From NCBI GenBank assembly GCA_016700055.1, contig CP064997.1, positions 1,550,001 to 1,614,000 on the forward strand: 64,000 bases of DNA, written 5' to 3'. The translations under genes were made by a program, and so were the position numbers. The notes under the pieces are model-generated. The model was not told where the DNA came from. It saw only the letters and a list, made by a program, of their open reading frames with translations, and searched no databases. This stretch comes from Actinomycetota bacterium (lineage in GTDB: Bacteria; Actinomycetota; Acidimicrobiia; Acidimicrobiales; Ilumatobacteraceae). This document shows positions 46,603-53,599 of this stretch, piece after piece (the stretch's first letter is position 1; every line of letters begins with the position of its first letter).

Positions 46603-48087
46603 TCAGCCGGGCAGGTTGGCGAGCGCGTAGTCGAGGAGCTGCTTCGCGATCGGCCCGGCCAGCGCCCCACCGGTGCCGGCGGAGATCTCGGCGTCGGTCC
46701 CCTTCAGCATCACGGCCACCGCGAACTGCGGTGCTTCCGCGGGGGCGAAGGCGATGATCCAAGCGTGTGAGCGCTCCTCCTCGCCGGCGGCGTTCAGCTG
46801 CGCGGTGCCCGTCTTGGCCGCTGCCTGGATGCCGTTCGCGAGCGTCATGCAGCAGCTCGCGGTGCCCTCGTTGACGACCTGGACCATCAAACCGGTGAGG
46901 ATCAGCGACGTCTCCTTCGTCATCGGTTGCTTCCAGACCGTGGGCTCGGTGTGGTCGAGCACGTGACCCCCGTGGTCGAGCGTGGTGTCGACCACGTAGG
47001 GCTGCATCATCACCCCGCCGTTCGCGATGGCGCCGGCGATCATCGCCATGTGCAGCGGCACCATCGCCGTGTCTCCCTGGCCGAAGCCACCGATGGCGAG
47101 CAGCGGCACCCGGTCGACGAAGTCCGACACCTCACCGAACGTGCTCGCCGCGGGGTTCGGGAGGTCGATCGGGATCGGCTCGCCGATGCCGAAGGCCTTC
47201 GTCCCCGCGACCATCGTGGACGCACCGAGCTCGACGGCGGTCTTCGCGAACGGGATGTTGCACGACCGGCGGAACACCTCGGCCAGGTCGCCGCCGCAGA
47301 GCGTGCGGCCGTAGTTCTGGATCGGGTCGTTCGTCTGCGGCGGCACCCACTCCACCTCGTCGGGCCAGGAGCTGGACAGGTCGATCAGCCCGGCGTCGAG
47401 CGCGGTCGCGGCGGTGACGACCTTGAAGGTGGAGCCCGGCATGTAGCGCTCCTGATACGCGTTGGAGAGCATCGGCTTTCCCGGGGCGGCGTTCAAGAAC
47501 TCGAGCACGTCGCCGGCGAGCTCGCTGTCGTGCACCGCGACGAGGTTCGGGTCGAACGTCGGGTAGCTCCACATCGCGAGCACCTTGCCGGTGCGCGGGT
47601 CGAGCACCACAGCACTGCCTTCCCGCGCGCCGAGGGCGTCCTTCGCGAGCTGTTGCAGGCCGCTGTGCATGGTGAGCTGCACGGAGCCGCTGGTGTCGTC
47701 GCCGGTGAAGAGCGTCGACAGCCCCTTCAGCCGCTGCGCGGCGGTGCGACCGCTGAGCACGTCGTTCTGCGTGCGCTCGAGCCTCGTGGAGCCGTAGTTG
47801 AACGTGTAGTAGCCGCTGACGTTCGCGAACAGGTCGCCGGTGGGGTAGAGACGCTGGAACGCGAACTCGCTGCCGGTCTCGGTCGGCTCCGACATCGCGA
47901 CGACCACGCCGTCGGCGGTGACGATCTCGCCGCGGGGACGGTTGAAGTCACGCACCGTCTGGCGGTTGTTGAGGATGTGAGCGTCGAGCTCTTCCTGCCT
48001 GGCCACCTGCAGCACGTTCAGCTGCACGAACAGCGCGACGTAGCACACCATCAACCCCAGCGCGAGGTGGCGGATGCGAGCGTTCAC
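46603..48087 (-). CDS. pbpA: penicillin-binding protein PbpA (transpeptidase)
   Basis: A 494-residue class B PBP. An N-terminal membrane anchor (LALGLMVCYVALFVQLNVLQV) is followed by a dimerisation region and the transpeptidase domain with SxxK in PGSTFK, SxN in RRSCNIPFA and KTGTA. It crosslinks peptidoglycan together with the RodA glycosyltransferase. GTG 48087 overlaps the end of rodA (GTGA), so the two are translationally coupled. Confidence 0.94.
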   Translation of the reverse strand: MNARIRHLALGLMVCYVALFVQLNVLQVARQEELDAHILNNRQTVRDFNRPRGEIVTADGVVVAMSEPTETGSEFAFQRLYPTGDLFANVSGYYTFNYGSTRLERTQNDVLSGRTAAQRLKGLSTLFTGDDTSGSVQLTMHSGLQQLAKDALGAREGSAVVLDPRTGKVLAMWSYPTFDPNLVAVHDSELAGDVLEFLNAAPGKPMLSNAYQERYMPGSTFKVVTAATALDAGLIDLSSSWPDEVEWVPPQTNDPIQNYGRTLCGGDLAEVFRRSCNIPFAKTAVELGASTMVAGTKAFGIGEPIPIDLPNPAASTFGEVSDFVDRVPLLAIGGFGQGDTAMVPLHMAMIAGAIANGGVMMQPYVVDTTLDHGGHVLDHTEPTVWKQPMTKETSLILTGLMVQVVNEGTASCCMTLANGIQAAAKTGTAQLNAAGEEERSHAWIIAFAPAEAPQFAVAVMLKGTDAEISAGTGGALAGPIAKQLLDYALANLPG

Positions 48088-49496
48088 CGGGCTCGCTCCG
48101 GGGCGAAGAGCGTCGGGTCGTCGCCGTCGGGGTGCGCGCGGCGCGCGGCGCGCACCAGACGCCGCGCCGCCCAGCGCTCGCCGAGTGTCGGCGCGTCGGG
48201 AACCTCGCCGAGCCGGACGGAGCTGGCGTGGGAGATGCGCACGAGCAGCGCGAGCAACATGTAGTTGGCGAGCAGGCTCGAACCGCCGTAGCTGGTGAAC
48301 GGGAGCGTGATCCCGGTGAGCGGCACGACGCGGATCACCCCGCCGACGATGATGAACGCCTGCACACCGACGATCGTGGTCAGGCCGACGGCGAGCAGCT
48401 TCTCGAACGGTCGGTCTGTGCGCACCGCCGTCCGCAGGCCGGCGCCGACGAGCAACAGGAACGCCATCAGCACGCCGGTCGCGCCGAGCAGGCCGAGCTC
48501 CTCGCCGATGGCCGCGAAGATGAAGTCGTTCTTCACCGCGGGGATGCGTCCCGGGTCGCCGAGGCCGAGGCCGGTGCCGGTGATGCCGCCGTCGGCGAGG
48601 GCGAACATCGCCTGCGCGATCTGGTACCCCTTGTCCTCGTAGTCGGCCCACGGGTCGATCCAGATCGCCACCCGGTCCTGCACGTGGGAGAACATCTGGT
48701 AGGCGATCACCGCCCCGACGGCGAACATCCCGAAGCCGAGGACGAGGTAGCTGGCCTTCTCGGTGGCGACCCACATCATCACCACGAACAAGCTGAAGAA
48801 CAGCAGCGACGAGCCGAGGTCGCGCTGGCCGACCATCACCATCACCGAGAAGCCCCACGCGAGCAGGATCGGCAGCAGGTGGCGCGGCTCGGGCAGGTTG
48901 AACGGGCCGACCCGCCAAGTGCCGGCGGCGATCAGCTCTCGACGCTCGGCCAGGTAGCCGGCGAAGAACAGCGCCAGGGCGAGCTTCGCGAACTCGCCCG
49001 GCTGGAAGTTCACCGGCCCGACGCTCACCCAGATGCGAGCGCCGCCGGAGCTGAAGCCGATGCCGGGCAGCATCGGCAGCACCAGCAGCCCGGCACCGGT
49101 GGCGAGGAACGTCCACTTGTACCGCGCCAGGTCGTTGACGCGCTGCACGACCAGCAGCACGGCCACGAACGCACCGACGGAGACGAAGCTCCACACCGCC
49201 TGCAGCCCGGCCAGACGCTCGGACAGGCGTGCGAGCATCACGTACCCGAGGCCGTGGAGCACCGCGGCGAGCGGCAGCATCGTCGGGTCGGCGCCGGGAG
49301 CGAGGAAACGTACGGCAAGGTGCGCGACCACGAGCAGGCCGAGCACCACTCCGAGGAACGGCAGGATGATCGGCGGGATCACCGAGTTCTGGCCGAGCGA
49401 GGCGAGCACGTAGGCCCCGCCCGTGATCACCCCGGCCATCACCACCAGCCCCAGCTCGGCCGAGCGTCGGTGGGCGGTGAAGCTCACCACGCTCAT
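48084..49496 (-). CDS. rodA: peptidoglycan glycosyltransferase RodA
   Basis: A 470-residue SEDS protein with about ten hydrophobic helices. Conserved SEDS pieces are GARIWVSVGPVNFQPGEFAKL and LPFTSYGGSSLLANY, and the catalytic Asp region WIDPWADYEDKGYQ. It polymerises lipid II and works with PbpA. Start ATG 49496 overlaps the pstP stop (ATGA). Confidence 0.94.
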   Translation of the reverse strand: MSVVSFTAHRRSAELGLVVMAGVITGGAYVLASLGQNSVIPPIILPFLGVVLGLLVVAHLAVRFLAPGADPTMLPLAAVLHGLGYVMLARLSERLAGLQAVWSFVSVGAFVAVLLVVQRVNDLARYKWTFLATGAGLLVLPMLPGIGFSSGGARIWVSVGPVNFQPGEFAKLALALFFAGYLAERRELIAAGTWRVGPFNLPEPRHLLPILLAWGFSVMVMVGQRDLGSSLLFFSLFVVMMWVATEKASYLVLGFGMFAVGAVIAYQMFSHVQDRVAIWIDPWADYEDKGYQIAQAMFALADGGITGTGLGLGDPGRIPAVKNDFIFAAIGEELGLLGATGVLMAFLLLVGAGLRTAVRTDRPFEKLLAVGLTTIVGVQAFIIVGGVIRVVPLTGITLPFTSYGGSSLLANYMLLALLVRISHASSVRLGEVPDAPTLGERWAARRLVRAARRAHPDGDDPTLFAPERAR

Positions 49497-50680
49497 GGTG
49501 TCGTGGTGCCGGGAGGTGCGGTCGTGCCCGGCGCCGACGTCGCGCCCGGTGTCGTGGAGGTGCTCGACGTGCTCGACGAGGTCGATGTGGTGGGCGCGGT
49601 CGAGGTGGAGCTGGTCGTGCTCGGCGCGGGGTCGTCCCCGTCGCCGCGCAGCGCGACCAGGGCGACGACGACGGCGACGGTGAGGATCGCCGCCGCGACG
49701 AACCAGAAGAGGAACGCGCCGAGACCGAACCGGCGACGCGCGCGTGCCGGCGCGGCGGCCTCGTCGGCGTCCGGTGATCGGCTGGGATGAACGACGGGGA
49801 GCAGCGCGGTGTCGTCGGCGGGCACACCCTCGATCAGTTCGGTGGCGTCGTCGGCAGCGGGCTGCGTCGAGTCGTCGTCGGCCCAATGCGCCGGCTCGGC
49901 GATGCCTTCTGCCCAGCGCGGCTCGCCGGGGCCGTCGTCGGGAAGCGTTGCCGGATCGGCGCCGGCGGCTACATCGACGACGACGACGGTGACGTTGTCG
50001 CGCCCTCCGTGACGGTTCGCCATCGCCACGAGCTGGTCGGCCGCAGCCTGCGGGTCGGACACCCCGGCAAGAAGTTCGGCGATCTCGTGGTCCGGAACCT
50101 CGTCGACGAGCCCGTCACTGCACAGCACGTACCGGTCGCCGGTGGCGGCGGTGATCGTCCACGTGTCGACCTTCACCCGCGGGTCGATGCCGAGGGCCCG
50201 GGTGACGATGTTGCGCCGGGGGTGCAGCCGCGCTTCTTCGAGCGTGATCTGGCCTTCCTGGACCAGCTCTTGCACGTAGCTGTGGTCGATCGTCAGCCTG
50301 CTGAGCCGACCCGCTCGCCGGCGGTACGTGCGTGAGTCGCCGACGTTCGCGAGCGCAAGCACGTGCTCTTCCTCGTCGAGCACCACCAGCGCGGTGAGCG
50401 TGGTGCCCATGCCCGCGCGATCCGCGCTGGCACCGGCCTCGGCTCTGATGGTGGCGTTCGCGATGCGGATCGCGACGGTGACGTCGTCCATCCGGCGGTA
50501 GCCGTGCTCCATCCCCCGACGCAACGAGTCGACCGCGATAGCGCTCGCCACCTCGCCCGCGGAGTGCCCGCCCATGCCGTCGGCGACCACGTACATGCCT
50601 GGTTCGGCCAAGAAGGCGTCCTCGTTCATGTCGCGCACCAGGCCCTCGTGGGTGGCGGCCCCCCAACGCAGCTCGAGCAT
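49493..50680 (-). CDS. pstP: PP2C-family Ser/Thr phosphatase PstP
   Basis: A 395-residue protein with a PP2C domain (about 1-240): metal-binding motifs DMNEDAF, VVADGMGGHSAGE, NVGDSRTY, CSDGL and GGRDNVTVV. A charged linker, one membrane helix (FGLGAFLFWFVAAAILTVAVVVALVAL) and a Thr/Ser-rich outer tail follow. It reverses PknB phosphorylation of cell-wall and division proteins. Start ATG 50680 overlaps the fhaB stop. Confidence 0.95.
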   Translation of the reverse strand: MLELRWGAATHEGLVRDMNEDAFLAEPGMYVVADGMGGHSAGEVASAIAVDSLRRGMEHGYRRMDDVTVAIRIANATIRAEAGASADRAGMGTTLTALVVLDEEEHVLALANVGDSRTYRRRAGRLSRLTIDHSYVQELVQEGQITLEEARLHPRRNIVTRALGIDPRVKVDTWTITAATGDRYVLCSDGLVDEVPDHEIAELLAGVSDPQAAADQLVAMANRHGGRDNVTVVVVDVAAGADPATLPDDGPGEPRWAEGIAEPAHWADDDSTQPAADDATELIEGVPADDTALLPVVHPSRSPDADEAAAPARARRRFGLGAFLFWFVAAAILTVAVVVALVALRGDGDDPAPSTTSSTSTAPTTSTSSSTSSTSTTPGATSAPGTTAPPGTTTP

Positions 50681-51186
50681 CAGCCGGCCTCCAGCACGGT
50701 GCCGCCGACCTGCACGCGGTCACCCGGGTGCAGGCGTGTCGCCTGGCGGATGCGGTTGCCGTTCACGTACGTGCCGTTGGTCGAGCCGAGATCGTCCACC
50801 CATGCCGATCCGTCGGAGCGGTAGACGCGGGCGTGGATCTGGCTGGCGAACGTGTCGTCGGCGAGCGACAGCGAGCAACCCGGCGCCCGGCCGATCGTCA
50901 GCTCTTCGGCGAGGGAGTGTCGCTGGCCCTTGCGCGCCCTGGGCTCGATCACCGTGAGGCGCGCGACGTCGCCGCGGCGGCCCTTGGGCGGCTTGTCCCG
51001 ATGGGCCTGCGCGGGAGGCGTTCCTACCGCGGCGGCGCGACCGGCGCCGGGCCCTACGGGCCGACCGGCGCTCTGCGCGGTGGGGGTGCGGACCTCGCTC
51101 CACACCGCCCACAGCACGCGGGCGAAGAAAAGGTAGAGCAGCGCCAGGAGCGCGTACTTCAAGATGTCGAGTAGCTGGTCGCTCAT
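50680..51186 (-). CDS. fhaB: FHA-domain protein FhaB (FipA-like)
   Basis: A 168-residue membrane-anchored protein: an N-terminal membrane helix (ILKYALLALLYLFFARVLWAV) and a C-terminal FHA domain (LTIGRAPGCSLSL, SQIHARV, DLGSTNGTYVNG), which binds phosphothreonine. In mycobacteria FhaB links phosphosignalling to FtsZ/FtsQ division complexes. Its stop overlaps the pstP start (TGATG). Confidence 0.92.
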   Translation of the reverse strand: MSDQLLDILKYALLALLYLFFARVLWAVWSEVRTPTAQSAGRPVGPGAGRAAAVGTPPAQAHRDKPPKGRRGDVARLTVIEPRARKGQRHSLAEELTIGRAPGCSLSLADDTFASQIHARVYRSDGSAWVDDLGSTNGTYVNGNRIRQATRLHPGDRVQVGGTVLEAG

Positions 51187-51205
51187 CGGCGGCCGGGTCC
51201 CCCGC

Positions 51206-51868
51206 TCAGGACGCCTCGAACCGCACGTGCGTGGTACCGAGGCTCAAGATGTCGCCGTCGTGGAGGGGGCGCTCGCCGTCGATGCGCAGCCCGTTGATCT
51301 TCGTGCCGTTGGTCGAGCCGAGGTCGGCGACGATGAAGCCCGTCCCGACGGGGCGCACTTCGGCGTGGCGCCGGCTGACGTTCGGGTCGTTGAGCACGAT
51401 CGTGCAGTCGGGATGGCGGCCAAAGGAGACCACGTTGTCGCCGAGCGTCACGCGCTCGCCAGAAGGCATCACCAGGCTGCCTGCTCCCGCGCCGCCGCCT
51501 CCTTCGCGCATCGTCGAGTCGATCTCGAAGCGCCCCGGCTTCAGTGCCATGTTCACCTGTAGCTCGACGGTGACCGGGCCCATGAAGTGGTAGCCCTCGT
51601 CGCGGGCGTACTCCCGCGCCGCCTCGCAGAGCTCGATGAGCAGCGCCTCGTCGATGTCGGCGAAGCCAGCGTGGTCTTGGGAGCTGAGATGGAACACGAA
51701 GTGGTTCGGGACGATGCGGCGTCCCTTCACGTCGACGGAGCGGTGCTCGTCCATCTCACGGACAAGCCGGCGCCCGAGCTCGATCGGGCGCACGCTGGAG
51801 CGAAAGGCGCGGCTGAACACGCCCTCGACCATACGCTCTAATCGGTTCTCGAACTGCTGCAAACCCAC
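51206..51868 (-). CDS. fhaA: FHA-domain protein FhaA (DUF3662)
   Basis: A 220-residue protein: an N-terminal DUF3662 domain (FENRLERMVEGVFSRAFRSSVRPIELGRRL) and a C-terminal FHA domain (SFGRHPDCTIVLNDPNVSRRHAEV, DLGSTNGTKING). The linker between them is much shorter than in mycobacterial FhaA, so this is a compact form. In mycobacteria FhaA binds the phosphorylated pseudokinase of MviN and controls lipid II export; an MviN-like kinase is encoded at the start of this window. GTG 51868 gives the expected VGLQQFENRL start. Confidence 0.9.
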   Translation of the reverse strand: MGLQQFENRLERMVEGVFSRAFRSSVRPIELGRRLVREMDEHRSVDVKGRRIVPNHFVFHLSSQDHAGFADIDEALLIELCEAAREYARDEGYHFMGPVTVELQVNMALKPGRFEIDSTMREGGGGAGAGSLVMPSGERVTLGDNVVSFGRHPDCTIVLNDPNVSRRHAEVRPVGTGFIVADLGSTNGTKINGLRIDGERPLHDGDILSLGTTHVRFEAS

Positions 51869-51987
51869 AGAAGCCCCCGAGGCTAGTGGGGGCCTGCGCC
51901 GCGTTGGCCGCGGCGAGGTGGCCCTCCGCCCGACAGAAGCTGGTGTTGGGCGCCGCGCGGCGAGTTGGTACCGTGTGCACTCCACTC

Positions 51988-52070
51988 GGGCGAGTGGCGG
52001 AATGGCAGACGCGCTGGCTTCAGGTGCCAGTGTTCGCAAGAACGTGGGGGTTCAAGTCCCCCCTCGCCCA
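51988..52070 (+). tRNA. tRNA-Leu (CAG)
   Basis: Class II tRNA of 83 nt: acceptor GGGCGAG/CTCGCCC, anticodon stem CTGGC/GCCAG with anticodon CAG, a long variable arm (about GTTCGCAAGAAC), T loop TTCAAGT, discriminator A. Mycobacteria also carry a leucine tRNA downstream of fhaA. Confidence 0.95.
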
Positions 52071-52144
52071 CAGGACCCACACGGTGAATGCGCTGGTCAG
52101 GGCACCGACGTCGCACGTACCCGCCGCGACCGAGCCTCGGTGCA

Positions 52145-52621
52145 TCGCGGCCGCCGACGAGCTCGTAGTAGCGGGTGTCGTAGGCGATCCCGCAGCTCAT
52201 CCGCGTGGCTGGTTCGCGCTGGTAGCCGGCGGCGGTCACCCACCCCGCCACCGGTGATCGGCGTCCGCCGCAGTCCACGACGACGTCGGCTTCGACACGA
52301 GTGCCGTCGGACGTCTCGACGCCGACGACCTCACGCCTCCGATCGTCGTGGAGCAGCGATCCGACGACAGTCAGCGGGCGCACGTGTATCCCAGGCGTGC
52401 GCTCGGGGGCGAGCTCGACGCGAGCGCGAGCCCGGAACACGTGGTACTGCTGCCACTGGGTGACGCTCCGGCGATCCCACCCGTCGAACGCCGACGCCAT
52501 GTCATCAGGCGGTGCGGGGTCCCGATCGAGGATGTCGACGTGGTGCCCGGTCCGGGCCAAGCGAAGGCCAGCGGCAAGGCCGCCGATCCCGGCCCCCCAG
52601 GACCACGACCCGGAGGCCCAT
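52145..52621 (-). pseudogene. decayed FAD-dependent oxidoreductase
   Basis: The start MGLRVVVLG followed, in a second frame, by AGIGGLAAGLRLARTGHHVDILDRD reconstitutes a dinucleotide-binding motif across a one-base shift in a run of six C (52593-52598). Downstream pieces (ADVVVDCGGRRSPVAGW, MSCGIAYDTRYYEL) match FAD monooxygenase-type proteins, but the middle is shortened and the C-terminal half is absent; the frame then runs on into the tRNA-Leu gene. It is a remnant. Confidence 0.75.
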
Positions 52622-52647
52622 CAGCAGGGCCTGGTGCGAACATGCAC

Positions 52648-52920
52648 CTAGCCGTCGCTCGGCGGGTTCTCCGAGAGCAGCCAGCGCTCGGCGGTATCAG
52701 CCGAGCCGAACGAGCCGCCGGTACCCACGACGGTCTTCGGCGCTGCAGGGACAGTTGAGACGGACTCTGAAGGGGTGCTCGGGTTCGCCCGGGACACGTC
52801 ATCGAGCGCCGCGAAGGTTACCGCTGTCGCGCCGGCGCCCAAGGCGAGACCGAACGTCGCGCTCAGGATGATCGTCGGCATCCGACGACCCTGCGATGCG
52901 GTGATGGTTGCGGTGGCCAT
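52648..52920 (-). CDS. small exported or membrane protein, unknown
   Basis: A 90-residue frame starting ATG 52920 with AGAGGAG upstream. A hydrophobic segment (IILSATFGLALGAGATAVTFAAL) near residues 16-38 is followed by a Ser/Pro/Thr-rich tail. No family is recognised. It is divergent from the OsmC gene and next to the FAD pseudogene. Confidence 0.5.
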   Translation of the reverse strand: MATATITASQGRRMPTIILSATFGLALGAGATAVTFAALDDVSRANPSTPSESVSTVPAAPKTVVGTGGSFGSADTAERWLLSENPPSDG

Positions 52921-53068
52921 GGTGGTTCTCCTCTTCGTTGGGGTTGTGTGACGAGGATCTGCTGTTCGAGAGGCGGCGCCATCCGGGCCAGGCACGGATT
53001 CCTGGCTCACCGAGGATCCGTGGTCACCACGGATGACGGCGAGTCGATCGCGCCGGACGATCTCGCTC

Positions 53069-53599
53069 ATGACCGCAGCCATCAGGCAGGTGCTCGACGA
53101 CGCCCAAGTGCTCTTCAGCCAGCATCCCGAGCTCGCCCGGACCGCGAGCGTCGTCCGCGCCGAGCTCCGTGACGCCACCCTCGTGCAGATCCAAGCCGGC
53201 GGGTACGCGTTCATGGCGGACGAGCCCCGGGCAGCCGGCGGCGGCGGGGCCGCGCCCTCGCCGGTCCAGTACGCGCTGGCGGCGCTGGCGTCGTGCGCGA
53301 CGATCACCTACCGGTACTGGTCGGAGCTGCTCGGCATACCGATCGACTCCGTCAAGGTCGAAGTGCGCGGCGAGGCCGATCTACGGGGCTTCCTCGGCTT
53401 CGATCCCGACGTCGCGCCCGGCGCGAGCTCCGTGCAGATCCATGTCGCCGTGGGTGGATCGGCCCCCGAGGAGGACTACCGGCGCCTGCACCACGCCGTC
53501 GAGACCCACTGCCCGGTGCTCGCCATGTTCTCGACCGTCACCGCGGTGACGACGACGATGGCGACGCGCGCAGGCTCGGACCCGACACCGTCGCGATGA
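53069..53599 (+). CDS. OsmC-family protein
   Basis: A 176-residue protein with the OsmC pattern: PSPVQYALAALASCATITYRYWSELLGI carries the redox Cys (ASCA), and a second conserved Cys lies in THCPVL. OsmC/Ohr proteins reduce organic hydroperoxides; this one is more like the YhfA-type subgroup than Ohr. ATG 53069 is chosen for homology. Its stop overlaps the start of the LuxR-type regulator (ATGA). Confidence 0.88.
   Translation: MTAAIRQVLDDAQVLFSQHPELARTASVVRAELRDATLVQIQAGGYAFMADEPRAAGGGGAAPSPVQYALAALASCATITYRYWSELLGIPIDSVKVEVRGEADLRGFLGFDPDVAPGASSVQIHVAVGGSAPEEDYRRLHHAVETHCPVLAMFSTVTAVTTTMATRAGSDPTPSR

Noticed and set aside
46603..49827. A 1,074-codon minus-strand frame spanning pbpA and rodA
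   Set aside because: Only its last 494 codons (pbpA) show homology; the rest is an Arg/Pro-rich shadow of rodA caused by high GC.
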